A stretch of 64,000 nucleotides of DNA from Streptomyces sp. BHT-5-2 (GCF_019774615.1 NZ_CP081496.1:1116001-1180000), one strand, 5' to 3'. Shown: positions 39,868 to 47,611, numbered from the stretch's first letter. Made by a program: numbers and translations. The notes: a model not told the origin generated them from the sequence alone.

Positions 39868-39891
39868 CCTTTGCGGCGGTTACCGCAAAGG
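39868..39891. promoter_or_regulatory. Inverted repeat upstream of the TetR gene (probable operator)
   Basis: CCTTTGCGG (39868-39876) and CCGCAAAGG (39883-39891) with six bases between; the centre also forms GCGG-TTA-CCGC. Located just upstream of the TetR start, the usual place for a self-regulatory operator. Confidence 0.6.
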
Positions 39892-40211
39892 AAGTTTACG
39901 ATCTTCGGCCTCCCGGGCCGGCCGCTTGACGTGATGCGCGCACATGACGGGACGACGCGGATGCGGTTCGTTGCGCCTGGATGGTGGGCACCGCCCACGG
40001 GCGTGCCGACGACGGCGGGATACTGCGCACCGCGGAGCCGGCGCGCAACGAGGTGCCCGCGCCGGTCGAGATCCCGGGGCCGGGGCATGCGCTGCCGCCG
40101 GCTGAGCCGCGCCGGCATGCGGGGGCCGGGCGCACAGCGCGGCGCCCCCGCGGCCTCGTACGGGCCGCGGGGCGCCGCGGTGCGCTGCGGGGGCGGGCCC
40201 CGGTGGTGGCG
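39892..40211. other. Intergenic region between TetR and symporter genes
   Basis: 320 bases upstream of the leftward TetR gene and downstream of the leftward symporter. It holds the TetR promoter at its left end and the symporter terminator at 40139-40178. No gene recognised in the middle, which is GC-rich with several GGGCAC/GTGCCC repeats. Confidence 0.4.
40139..40178 (-). terminator. Terminator of the symporter gene
   Basis: GCGGCGCCCCCGCGGCC pairs with GGCCGCGGGGCGCCGC, 16 pairs with one bulged C and a short loop, 33 bases past the symporter stop. Confidence 0.7.
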
Positions 40212-41582
40212 TCAGGCCGCGGCCGGGGCCGGCTCGCGGTCGGCGGCGGGCTGCACGGCGTCGGCGGTGGTCTCCGTCTCGCCGATGCGGATGCTGGTGG
40301 CGCGGGCGTAGGCGTCGCGGTCCAGGATCTTCTCGCGGGCCGAGACCAGGATCGGGATGACCGCCTGGCCGGCGACGTTGGTGGCGGTGCGCATCATGTC
40401 GAGGATCGGGTCGATGGCCATCAGCAGGCCGACGCCCTCCAGCGGGAGGCCCAGCGTCGAGAGGGTCAGGGTCAGCATGACCGTGGCGCCGGTGAGGCCG
40501 GCGGTGGCGGCGGAGCCGATGACCGAGACGAAGGCGATCAGGACGTAGTCGGCGACGCTCAGGTGGACGCCGAAGATCTGGGCGATGAAGATCGCGGCGA
40601 TCGCCGGGTAGATGGAGGCGCAGCCGTCCATCTTGGTCGTCGAGCCGAACGGCACCGCGAAGGAGGCGTACTCCTTCGGCACGCCGAGGCGCTCGGTGAC
40701 CTTCTGGGTGACCGGCATGGTGCCGACCGAGGAGCGGGAGACGAAGGCCAGCTGGATGGCGGGCCAGGCGCCGCGGAAGAACTGGAGCGGGTTGACCTTG
40801 GCGACGGTGGAGAGCAGGAGCGGGTAGACGCCGAAGAGGACCAGTGCGCAGCCGATGTAGATGTCGACGGTGAAGGTCGCGTACTTGCCGATGAGGTTCC
40901 AGCCGTAGGTGGCGATGGCGTTGCCGATGAGGCCGACGGTGCCGATCGGGGCGAGCCGGATGACCCACCACAGGGCCTTCTGGAGCAGTTCCAGGGCGGC
41001 GCGGCTGATCTTGAGGACCGGCTCGGCCTTCTCGCCGAGCTGGAGCGCGGCGATGCCGGCGACGGCCGCGATGAAGACGATCTGCAGGACGTTGAGCTCG
41101 GTGAACGGCGTGATGACGTCCTTGGGGACGATGCCGGTGAGGAAGTCGATCCAGGAGCCGGTGTGCTGGGGGAGCTTGCCGTCCTTGGGGGTCAGGCCGG
41201 TGCCCGCGCCGGGGTTGCTCAGCAGGCCGATGGCCAGGCCGATGGCCACCGCGACGAGCGAGGTGACCATGAACCACAGCAGGGTGCGGGTGGCCAGCCG
41301 GGCGGCGTTGTTGACCTGCCGCAGGTTGGTGATCGAGACCAGGATCGCGAAGAAGACCAGGGGGGCGACGGCCAGCTTCAGCAGCTGGACGAAGAGGTCG
41401 CCGATGTGCTCCAGGGTGGAGCCGAGCCAGCCGACGTCACCGCTCTTGGCGACCCAGCCGAGCAGCACGCCGAGGACGAGGCCGGCCAGGATCTGCACCC
41501 AGAACGGGATCTTGGGTATTCGGGAGGACTTCGGGGACTTCGGCGCCGTCGCGGGCGCGGGGGTCTGGGCGGGCGTGGACAA
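40212..41582 (-). CDS. DAACS-family sodium:dicarboxylate/amino-acid symporter (possible cystine importer)
   Basis: 456 residues, about eight helices plus two re-entrant hairpins. Family signatures: LFVQLLKLAVAPLVFFAILVSI, the SRSSVGTMPV re-entrant loop, and the cation/substrate motif as KMDGCASIYPA where glutamate and C4-dicarboxylate members usually have NMDGT. The family covers glutamate, C4-dicarboxylate and cystine (TcyP) carriers; the cysteine-rich leader ORF upstream points to cystine, which is inference. Start: TTG at 41582 preferred, since GGAG lies eight bases upstream; the GTG at 41591 would leave only one base between. A terminator follows. Confidence 0.85.
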   Translation of the reverse strand: MSTPAQTPAPATAPKSPKSSRIPKIPFWVQILAGLVLGVLLGWVAKSGDVGWLGSTLEHIGDLFVQLLKLAVAPLVFFAILVSITNLRQVNNAARLATRTLLWFMVTSLVAVAIGLAIGLLSNPGAGTGLTPKDGKLPQHTGSWIDFLTGIVPKDVITPFTELNVLQIVFIAAVAGIAALQLGEKAEPVLKISRAALELLQKALWWVIRLAPIGTVGLIGNAIATYGWNLIGKYATFTVDIYIGCALVLFGVYPLLLSTVAKVNPLQFFRGAWPAIQLAFVSRSSVGTMPVTQKVTERLGVPKEYASFAVPFGSTTKMDGCASIYPAIAAIFIAQIFGVHLSVADYVLIAFVSVIGSAATAGLTGATVMLTLTLSTLGLPLEGVGLLMAIDPILDMMRTATNVAGQAVIPILVSAREKILDRDAYARATSIRIGETETTADAVQPAADREPAPAAA

Positions 41583-41696
41583 CGGACACACTCCGGGAAC
41601 GGTGAAGGCGTGGGGACGCGGGGCGTCGGGGACGGCGTGACAGGGCGCCAGGAGGTCCGTACGTACAGGCAGGATCTCCGGCCGCTGGGGGACGTG
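41583..41696 (-). promoter_or_regulatory. Leader mRNA between Cys-rich peptide and symporter
   Basis: 114 bases. On the minus strand GGAGATCC (41679-41672) can pair with GGACCTCC (41658-41651), one mismatch, around a TGTACGTAC loop; this hairpin starts 18 bases after the peptide stop and could be part of an attenuator or sequester RNA near it. The ribosome site GGAG for the symporter is at 41591-41594. Confidence 0.35.
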
Positions 41697-41801
41697 TCAG
41701 CGGCGGCAACAGGCCGCGGACATACAGCGGCAAAGATCGACGTGCAGGCGCACCACGAGCGGGACGCTCATGGGGGTCGAGGGCGCAGCTGCGGTCTTCA
41801 T
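41697..41801 (-). CDS. Cysteine-rich regulatory leader peptide
   Basis: A short ORF of 34 residues from ATG 41801 (MKTAAAPSTPMSVPL...) or 24 from ATG 41771. Its end, HVDLCRCMSAACCRR, has four Cys in nine residues and matches the actinobacterial leader-peptide pattern (R)RHxDLxRxxSAxC found before sulfur and cysteine genes. In mycobacteria, leaderless poly-Cys short ORFs of this kind attenuate downstream genes according to cysteinyl-tRNA supply. A GTTAAC -10-like box at 41811-41816 would start RNA within a few bases of the 41801 ATG, so the longer form could be leaderless. Neither ATG has a ribosome site. Confidence 0.65.
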   Translation of the reverse strand: MKTAAAPSTPMSVPLVVRLHVDLCRCMSAACCRR

Positions 41802-41832
41802 GACATGCACGTTAACACTTGAACTTTGAGGA

Positions 41833-41853
41833 ACCCAAAGAAAATCTTTGGGT
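41833..41853. promoter_or_regulatory. Perfect palindrome over the leader promoter
   Basis: ACCCAAAGA and TCTTTGGGT arms, nine perfect pairs around AAA. The arm nearer the leader ORF contains TTGGGT, placed 16 bases from the GTTAAC -10-like box, so a bound protein would cover the -35. Candidate operator for an unknown repressor. Confidence 0.6.
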
Positions 41854-41905
41854 AGGGGACAGGGCCGGCGAACCGCCATGGAAGCGGCGCGGGCGCACAA
41901 AAAGG

Positions 41906-41943
41906 CGCCCGGTCCGGGGAGTTGGGACTCCGCGGACCGGGCG
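41906..41943 (-). terminator. Intrinsic terminator of the DUF4229 gene
   Basis: CGCCCGGTCCG pairs with CGGACCGGGCG, with GGAGT/ACTCC inside; on the minus strand it is followed by CCTTTTTGTG. Well-formed, with a T-run. Confidence 0.85.
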
Positions 41944-42060
41944 TCGGTCGAGGTGGGGGTGCGGGCGGCGCGTCGACGTGACGCGTCTTACAGCCCTGGG
42001 AACGGGCGGAAGCAGACCAGAAGCGGGCGGCGGACCCCGGAGGGGCGCCGGCCGGGGTCT

Positions 42061-42348
42061 CTAGAGCCCGTCCTCCATGCGCTGGTTGGCGGCCAGGCGC
42101 TCCTTCTGGCGGTCCACCTTGGCCACGATCTGCTCGGACATCGCGTCCCGCTGCTTGCGCAGCAGTACGAAGCTGAGCGGCGCGGAGATGACGATGGCGA
42201 GGAGCAGCATCCAGACGGTGTTGGAGTCGCCGACGCCGAGCGGGATGATCCGGAAGTACGCCAGCACCCACACCACGGCGAAGCAGACGGCGAACAGGCC
42301 GATGCGAAGGGCGGTGTAGCGGAGCGAGGCGAACTTGGGGCTACTCAC
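42061..42348 (-). CDS. DUF4229 small membrane protein
   Basis: 95 residues, two transmembrane helices (LRIGLFAVCFAVVWVLAYF and TVWMLLLAIVISAPLSFVLL) followed by a charged cytosolic helix (RKQRDAMSEQIVAKVDRQKERLAANQRMEDGL). The pattern matches the DUF4229 family of actinobacteria, function unknown. Start: GTG at 42348 with AGAAGG upstream. In other actinobacteria it is found near menaquinone genes; here the futalosine genes lie just to the right, separated by a GNAT gene. Confidence 0.75.
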   Translation of the reverse strand: MSSPKFASLRYTALRIGLFAVCFAVVWVLAYFRIIPLGVGDSNTVWMLLLAIVISAPLSFVLLRKQRDAMSEQIVAKVDRQKERLAANQRMEDGL

Positions 42349-42442
42349 GGTCGGGACCTTCTTCTCAACGGCAACCGAAAGGGTCCCGTCCAGTCAAGCA
42401 CAGGAGGCTGGGCGATCTTCCGGGCCCCCGGCACGGGGGGCG

Positions 42443-42967
42443 TCAGGCCAGGTCCAGCCACATGGTGATGTCGTCGCGGAAGTCGTCGTCGGCGAGCTTG
42501 ATCGCGCGGGGGGCGCGGCCGATCTCGTGGTAGCCGCAGCTCTCGTAGAAGCGGTGCAGGCCGGTGCCGCCGCGGCAGGTGAGGCGGAGGCCGATGATGC
42601 CGTCGAGGGAGCGGGCGGCACCGGCGACCGCGGCCATCAGCTCCCGGCCGACGCCGCGGCCCTGGAGGGCGGGGTGGACCATGACCGTGTAGACCCACAG
42701 CCAGTGGGTGTACATACGGTGCCGGTTGAGGGTGAGGAACGCGGTGGCCACGATCCGGCCGTCGGCGTCCCGGCCGACGAGCAGCCGCTCGCGGCCCTCG
42801 GCGAGCGCCGCGAGATGGCGGACGAGGGCGGGGCGGATGTCCTCGGAGGTCACGGGCGGGACGAAGCCGACCGCGCCGCCCGCGTTGGAGACGTCCACCC
42901 ACAACGCGCAGATCCCGTCGCGGACTTCCGGGGTGACGGCAGGGTCCAGCTCGAAGCGCGCGCTCAT
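42443..42967 (-). CDS. GNAT-family N-acetyltransferase
   Basis: 174 residues. Acetyl-CoA pyrophosphate-binding signature VHPALQGRGVGRELMAAVAG (motif A, Q/RxxGxG/A) near residues 97-116, with the upstream beta strand THWLWVYTVMV and motif B HRFYESCGYHEIGR. Substrate not deducible. ATG start at 42967. Same strand as mqnE but 40 bases downstream of its stop, so it may be co-transcribed. Confidence 0.9.
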   Translation of the reverse strand: MSARFELDPAVTPEVRDGICALWVDVSNAGGAVGFVPPVTSEDIRPALVRHLAALAEGRERLLVGRDADGRIVATAFLTLNRHRMYTHWLWVYTVMVHPALQGRGVGRELMAAVAGAARSLDGIIGLRLTCRGGTGLHRFYESCGYHEIGRAPRAIKLADDDFRDDITMWLDLA

Positions 42968-43007
42968 GGAGCGGACCCTACCGGGGCCCCCGGGGGCGGG
43001 GTCGTCG

Positions 43008-44183
43008 TCAGATCCGCATCGGCTGCGGGGACTCGCGGCGCTCGGAGTCCGGGCCGGGGTACTCGCGGATGTTCTCGTAGCGGGTGTTGCGCTCGACGGG
43101 GCGGAAGCCGGCGTCGCGGATCAGCTCCAGCAGGTCGTCGCGGGTGAGCTTGTTCGGCGTGCCGTAGTTGTCGGCGTCGTGCGTGATCTTGTACTCGACG
43201 ACCGAGCCGTCCATGTCGTCGGCGCCGTGCTGGAGGGCCAGCTGAGCGGTCTGCACGCCGTGCATCACCCAGAACACCTTGACGTGCGGGATGTTGTCGA
43301 AGAGCAGCCGGGAGACCGCGAAGGTCTTCAGGGCCTCGGCGCCGGTGGCCATCGTGGTCCGCGCCTGGAGCTTGTTGCGGACCTTGCCGTCCTGCATGTC
43401 CACGAAGTCGTGCTGGTAGCGCAGCGGGATGAAGACCTGGAAGCCGCCGGTCTCGTCCTGGAGCTCGCGCAGCCGCAGGACGTGGTCGACGCGGTGGCGG
43501 GGCTCCTCGATGTGCCCGTAGAGCATGGTGCAGGGCGTCTTGAGGCCCTTCTCGTGGGCGAGGCGGTGGATCCGCGACCAGTCTTCCCAGTGGGTGCGGT
43601 GGTCGACGATGTGCTGCCGGACCTCCCAGTCGAAGATCTCGGCGCCGCCGCCGGTCAGCGACTCCAGGCCGGCGTCGATCAGCTCGTCGAGGATCTCGGA
43701 GGCGGACAGGCCGGAGATGGTCTCGAAGTGGTGGATCTCGGTGGCGGTGAACGCCTTGAGCGAGACGTTCGGCAGCGCCTTCTTCAACTCCCGCAGCGAG
43801 CGCGGGTAGTAGCGCCACGGCAGGGTCGGGTGGAGGCCGTTGACGATGTGCAGCTCGGTGAGGTTGTCGTTCTCCATCGCCTTGGCGAGGCGGACGGCCT
43901 CCTCGATGCGCATGGTGTACGCGTCCTTCTCGCCCGGCTTGCGCTGGAACGAGCAGTACGCGCAGGACGCGGTGCACACGTTCGTCATGTTGAGGTGGCG
44001 GTTGACGTTGAAGTGGACGGCGTCGCCGTTCTTCCGCGTGCGGACCTCGTGGGCGAGGCCGCCCAGCCAGGCCAGGTCGTCGGACTCGTAGAGGGCGATT
44101 CCGTCCTCGCGGGTCAGCCGTTCGCCGGCGTGGACCTTCGCCTCCAGCTCGCGCTTGAGGCCGGCATCCATCGACGCAGCCAT
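43008..44183 (-). CDS. mqnE: Aminodeoxyfutalosine synthase (radical SAM)
   Basis: Joins 3-enolpyruvylbenzoate (from MqnA) to S-adenosylmethionine's adenosyl group to give aminofutalosine. 391 residues. Radical-SAM motif C70-TAS-C74-AY-C77; family segments VHFNVNRHLNMTNVC, HIVNGLHPTLPWRYYP, GLESLTGGGAEIFDWEVRQ and TPCTMLYGHIEEPRHRVDH are present. Start: ATG at 44183, with GGGAGG seven bases upstream; the ATG at 44201 is in frame but lies before that ribosome site. A parS element lies 36 bases upstream of the start. Confidence 0.95.
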   Translation of the reverse strand: MAASMDAGLKRELEAKVHAGERLTREDGIALYESDDLAWLGGLAHEVRTRKNGDAVHFNVNRHLNMTNVCTASCAYCSFQRKPGEKDAYTMRIEEAVRLAKAMENDNLTELHIVNGLHPTLPWRYYPRSLRELKKALPNVSLKAFTATEIHHFETISGLSASEILDELIDAGLESLTGGGAEIFDWEVRQHIVDHRTHWEDWSRIHRLAHEKGLKTPCTMLYGHIEEPRHRVDHVLRLRELQDETGGFQVFIPLRYQHDFVDMQDGKVRNKLQARTTMATGAEALKTFAVSRLLFDNIPHVKVFWVMHGVQTAQLALQHGADDMDGSVVEYKITHDADNYGTPNKLTRDDLLELIRDAGFRPVERNTRYENIREYPGPDSERRESPQPMRI

Positions 44184-44219
44184 CGGGTCGCCTCCCACCA
44201 TCTCTGTCTGTCACCGGCC

Positions 44220-44233
44220 GTTTCACGTGAAAC
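44220..44233. other. parS: parS chromosome-partitioning site
   Basis: GTTTCACGTGAAAC, an exact match to the 14-base core bound by ParB in Streptomyces. Adjacent, at 44241-44254, is GTTTCGTGCGAAAA, a degenerate copy (10 of 14) preceded by the same GGCC. ParB would nucleate here. The site lies between mqnE and the Lrp-type gene, in non-coding DNA. Confidence 0.9.
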
Positions 44234-44288
44234 GCTGGCCGTTTCGTGCGAAAAACGGGCTTCGCCGAGCCTACTCCCCCGGTTCCGC

Positions 44289-44333
44289 GGCGGACGGAGG
44301 CCCCTTGGGAGCGGGCCCGGGCCGCCGTCCGCC
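44289..44333 (-). terminator. Candidate terminator of the Lrp/AsnC gene
   Basis: GGCGGACGG (44289-44297) pairs with CCGTCCGCC (44325-44333); the loop has further GGCCC/GGGCC pairing. 30 bases past the stop of the regulator at 44363. Confidence 0.5.
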
Positions 44334-44362
44334 CTCGGTGTGCGCCCGTGTCCGGGCCCGGT

Positions 44363-44821
44363 TCAGTCGACCTCGTCGGGGAGTTCGCCGACGCGGTTCT
44401 CCCACTTGGTGGAGAGCACGATCGTGGTCCGCGTACGGGAGACGCCCTTGGTGCCGGACAGTCGCCGGATGGTGCGCTCAAGCCCGTCCACGTCGCCGAC
44501 CCGGACCTTGAGCATGTACGAGTCGTCGCCGGCGATGAACCAGCAGTCCTCGATCTCGGCGAGGTCCTTGAGCCGGCGGGCGACGTCCTCGTGGTCGGCG
44601 GCGTCCGACAGGGAGATGCCGACCAGGGCGGTGACGCCGAGCCCGAGCGAGGCGGCGTCGACCGTCGCCCGGTAGCCGGTGATCACGCCGGCCGCCTCCA
44701 GGCGGTTGATCCGGTCCGTGACGCTGGGACCGGAGAGGCCGACGAGGCGGCCGAGCTCCGCATAGGAGGCCCTGCCGTTCTCACGAAGTGCCTGGATGAG
44801 CTGCCTATCCACCGCGTCCAT
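44363..44821 (-). CDS. Lrp/AsnC-family transcriptional regulator
   Basis: 152 residues. N-terminal AsnC-type helix-turn-helix (DAVDRQLIQALRENGRASYAELGRLVGLSGPSVTDRINRLEAAGVI) and a C-terminal RAM effector domain (ALVGISLSDAADHEDVARRLKDL...CWFIAGDDSYMLKVRV). Probably senses an amino acid; its targets may include the divergent 44-residue gene and itself, since both share a 125-base gap with an AT-rich centre (44855-44930). ATG start at 44821. Confidence 0.92.
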   Translation of the reverse strand: MDAVDRQLIQALRENGRASYAELGRLVGLSGPSVTDRINRLEAAGVITGYRATVDAASLGLGVTALVGISLSDAADHEDVARRLKDLAEIEDCWFIAGDDSYMLKVRVGDVDGLERTIRRLSGTKGVSRTRTTIVLSTKWENRVGELPDEVD

Positions 44822-44946
44822 GCCCTCAAGCCTTCCAATCTTTCCGCGTTTCTGCGTTCTGCATGTAGAATCTAAGGCATACAGGGCTTCGACCCTGTGA
44901 TTCAGTCAGAATGATCAAGGACGATCTTTCAACAGGAGTTGTCACC

Positions 44947-45081
44947 GTGTACTCGATCGAGATGGCCTACGCCCGCATGCGTGAGATGCAGGACCAGGCC
45001 AATCGTTCTCGTGCCGCCCAGCAGCCCGCCACCTCGCGGGCCCGGCGCCGCCTGGGCCGCGCCGCCGCCAAGAAGCGCTAA
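44947..45081 (+). CDS. Small basic protein, 44 residues
   Basis: Sequence starts VYSIEMAYARMREMQDQANRSRAAQQ and ends RARRRLGRAAAKKR: an amphipathic helix then a strongly basic tail. A good ribosome site, AGGAG at 44934-44938, is eight bases before the GTG at 44947, and a -10-like TAGAAT lies near 44876, so it is very likely a real gene. Function unknown; nucleic-acid or membrane association is possible. It converges on mqnM, and the two stop codons overlap (CTAA, 45078-45081). Confidence 0.75.
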   Translation: MYSIEMAYARMREMQDQANRSRAAQQPATSRARRRLGRAAAKKR

Positions 45082-45800
45082 CGAGCCTTCGGGGCCTCCC
45101 CCTTGGAGCCGCCCCCGAGCTCCCCTTCCCACCGCCGGTACAGCCCGTGCGGCACGCCCGCCGCATCGAGCACCCGGCCCGCGACGAAGTCCACCAGATC
45201 CTGGATGTGCGTCGCACCCGCGTAGAACGCCGGAGAGGCGGGCAGCACCACGGCGCCCGCCTCGTCCAGCGCCACCAGATGCTTCAGCGTCGGCCCGTTC
45301 AGCGGGGTCTCCCGCACCGCGACGACCAGTGGCCGCCGCTCCTTGAGCGTCACGCTCGCCACCCGCTGCAGCAGGTCCTTCGACAGCCCGAGCGCCACCC
45401 CGGCCACACACGCCGTGCTCGCCGGGACGATCAGCATCCCCTTCACCGGATACGAACCCGACGACGGGCCCGCCGCCAGATCCCCGGCCGGCCAGTGCCG
45501 GACCGCCGCCAGCGCCTCCTCGCCCACCCGGAAGGTGTCCGGCTTGCCGTCCGCGCCGCGCGCCAGCCACTCCCTGAGGTCGCTGCGCCAGTGCGCGTCC
45601 CGGAAGGCGATCCCCGTCTCGTCCAGGAGGGTCAGCCGCGAGGCCCGGCTGACGATGAGATCCACCGCCTCCCCGGCCGCGAGCAACCCGCGCACCACGG
45701 ACGCGGCATACGGCGTCCCGGACGCGCCGGAGATCCCCACGACCCACGGGCGGCGCCCCGGGTCCTGCTTGCTGGTGTCGTTGTTGTGCGGCGGCTCCAC
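45078..45800 (-). CDS. mqnM: UbiX-like flavin prenyltransferase of the menaquinone pathway
   Basis: Makes the prenylated FMN cofactor used by the UbiD-type decarboxylase (here MqnL at 47612-49066). 240 residues; N-terminal RPWVVGISGASGTPYAASVVRGL is the FMN-phosphate-binding opening, followed by MLIVPASTACVAGVALGLSKDLLQRVASVTLKERRPLVVAVRETPLN, the family signature. Naming follows the futalosine late gene; a general UbiX role is equally consistent. Start: GTG at 45800, ribosome site unclear. Confidence 0.88.
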   Translation of the reverse strand: MEPPHNNDTSKQDPGRRPWVVGISGASGTPYAASVVRGLLAAGEAVDLIVSRASRLTLLDETGIAFRDAHWRSDLREWLARGADGKPDTFRVGEEALAAVRHWPAGDLAAGPSSGSYPVKGMLIVPASTACVAGVALGLSKDLLQRVASVTLKERRPLVVAVRETPLNGPTLKHLVALDEAGAVVLPASPAFYAGATHIQDLVDFVAGRVLDAAGVPHGLYRRWEGELGGGSKGEAPKAR

Positions 45801-45911
45801 GGATCGAGCCTATCCGGCGGAACCGGCGGGGCCGTCACGACCGTTACTACCTGTGCGCCGGTGTGATGCCGGGAGCGGGACCGCGGACGCCGACGACGAG
45901 GGGGCCTTCAG

Positions 45912-46517
45912 ATGACACCACGCACCGCACGGGCCCGGCCCGCGCTGATGTTGATGCTGGGCTGGGTGGCGCTGCTGTGGGTCCTGGAGGGCGTCGACAC
46001 CCTCAGCGGCCACGCCCTGGACGCCTTCGGCATCCAACCCCGCGATCCCGCCGAGCTGGTCGACGTGGTGCCCGCCGCCTTCCTGCACTTCGGCTTCGGC
46101 CACCTGGCGGCCAACACCCTCCCGCTGCTGGTGCTGGGCTTCGTCGCCGCGCTGCGCAGCGGGATCCGCCGGTTCCTCGCCGCCGTGCTGACGATCATCG
46201 TCGTCAGCGGGCTGGGCGTCTGGCTGACCGCCCCGCCGCACAGCAACACCGCGGGCGCCTCCGGCGTCGTCTTCGGGCTCTTCGGATACCTGCTGGTCCG
46301 CGGCTTCATCGAGCGCAAGCTGCTGGACATCGGGATAGGGCTGGGCGTCGGCCTGGTCTACGGCTCGATCCTGTGGGGCGCGCTGCCCACGGAGAGCGGG
46401 ATCAGCTGGCAGGCCCATCTGTTCGGGCTGGTCGGCGGGGTGCTGGCGGCGTTCGTACTGCGCGAGCGGAGGCGGGCGGTGCGGGCGGCCGGCGCCGTTG
46501 TCGGGCCCGTCCCGTAA
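45912..46517 (+). CDS. Rhomboid-family intramembrane serine protease
   Basis: 201 residues, six predicted helices. Active-site motif GASGVVFG with S117, catalytic H169 (WQAHLFGLVGG) and the conserved H64xxxN68 (HLAANTLPLL) of the oxyanion helix. Cleaves within the membrane; substrates unknown. ATG at 45912 with GAGGGGG about ten bases upstream. Transcribed alone between leftward mqnM and mqnP. Confidence 0.92.
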   Translation: MTPRTARARPALMLMLGWVALLWVLEGVDTLSGHALDAFGIQPRDPAELVDVVPAAFLHFGFGHLAANTLPLLVLGFVAALRSGIRRFLAAVLTIIVVSGLGVWLTAPPHSNTAGASGVVFGLFGYLLVRGFIERKLLDIGIGLGVGLVYGSILWGALPTESGISWQAHLFGLVGGVLAAFVLRERRRAVRAAGAVVGPVP

Positions 46518-46558
46518 TCGCGAAGGCCCGCGGGTACGGGCGATGGGGTGGAGAAGCA

Positions 46559-46592
46559 GTCCGTGTCCTGGACCTCAACGCCTGACACGGAC
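46559..46592. terminator. Bidirectional terminator candidate
   Basis: GTCCGTGTC (46559-46567) pairs perfectly with GACACGGAC (46584-46592) between the convergent rhomboid and mqnP genes. Confidence 0.65.
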
Positions 46593-46635
46593 CACGGCGG
46601 GCGGAGCCGTCCGGCCCCGCCCGGCCGTCGGAGCG

Positions 46636-47538
46636 TCAGGGCGTCAGGCCGCGGACGAAGAGATCGAGCAGCGCGCAGACGAACAGCGCGATGCCGATGA
46701 AGCTGTTGACCTGGAAGAACGCCCGGTTGAGCCGCGAGGTGTCGTGCGGCCGCACGATCGCGTGCTCGTAGCAGAAGGCCACCGCCACGATCACCAGCCC
46801 GGCCCAGAAGAAGACCCCGGCGCCGATGGCGACGCCGTACCACGCCAGCAGCGCGGTGGTCACGACATGGCACCAGCGGGCGCCCCACAGCGCGCCCGGC
46901 ACACCGAAGCGGGCCGGGACGGACAGCACGCCGTTCTCGCGGTCCGCCTCGACGTCCTGGCAGGCGTAGATCAGGTCGAAGCCGCCGATCCAGATGCCGA
47001 CCGCCAGGCCGAGGATCACCGACTCCCAGGACCAGGCGCCGGTGATCGCGATCCAGGCGCCGACCGGGGCCATCGCCTGGGCCAGGCCGAGGATCGCGTG
47101 CGGGAAGTTGGTGAAGCGCTTGCCGTAGGGGTAGACCACCATCGGCACGACGGCGACCGGCGCCAGCGCCAGGCACAGCGGGTTGAGCAGCGCGGCCGCG
47201 CCCAGGAAGACCACCACGGCGACCAGCGCGCCGGTCCAGGCGGACCGGACCGACACCGCGCCGGTGACCAGCTCGCGGCCGGCCGTGCGCGGGTTACGGG
47301 CGTCGATCTCCCGGTCGATGATGCGGTTGACGGCCATCGCGAAGGTGCGCAGGCCGACCATCGCGACGGTGACGAGCAGCAGCCGGAGCCAGTGGACGTG
47401 CCGGTCCAGCTGGTGCATCGCGGTGAAGGCCGCGATGTAGGCGAAGGGCAGCGCGAAGACCGAGTGCTCGATGACGACGAGCCGGAGAAAGGCCCGCGTC
47501 CGTCCCGGCTGCGGTACCGCGGCGGCAGTTGCGCTCAT
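46636..47538 (-). CDS. mqnP: UbiA-like prenyltransferase of the menaquinone pathway
   Basis: Attaches the polyprenyl tail to 1,4-dihydroxy-6-naphthoate in the futalosine route. 300 residues, about nine membrane helices. Both Asp-rich motifs for Mg-diphosphate are visible: NRIIDREIDARNPRTAGREL and DLIYACQDVEADRENG. Start: ATG at 47538 with GAGG nine bases upstream; the open frame above it overlaps the gap to mqnL. Lies 73 bases downstream of mqnL on the same strand, a probable operon. Confidence 0.92.
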   Translation of the reverse strand: MSATAAAVPQPGRTRAFLRLVVIEHSVFALPFAYIAAFTAMHQLDRHVHWLRLLLVTVAMVGLRTFAMAVNRIIDREIDARNPRTAGRELVTGAVSVRSAWTGALVAVVVFLGAAALLNPLCLALAPVAVVPMVVYPYGKRFTNFPHAILGLAQAMAPVGAWIAITGAWSWESVILGLAVGIWIGGFDLIYACQDVEADRENGVLSVPARFGVPGALWGARWCHVVTTALLAWYGVAIGAGVFFWAGLVIVAVAFCYEHAIVRPHDTSRLNRAFFQVNSFIGIALFVCALLDLFVRGLTP

Positions 47539-47611
47539 GCCGAAACCTCGCCGCGCTCGGCCCCGCATGCGCGCGGCGCGCACCTCTTGATGGTTCGCTC
47601 GCCAGGCTCGC

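Noticed and set aside
36861..40118. Apparent fusion of the acyl-CoA ligase with upstream sequence through the TetR gene
   Set aside because: The upstream part is a shadow of the TetR gene in another frame; the ligase starts at 38777 with AAGGAG.
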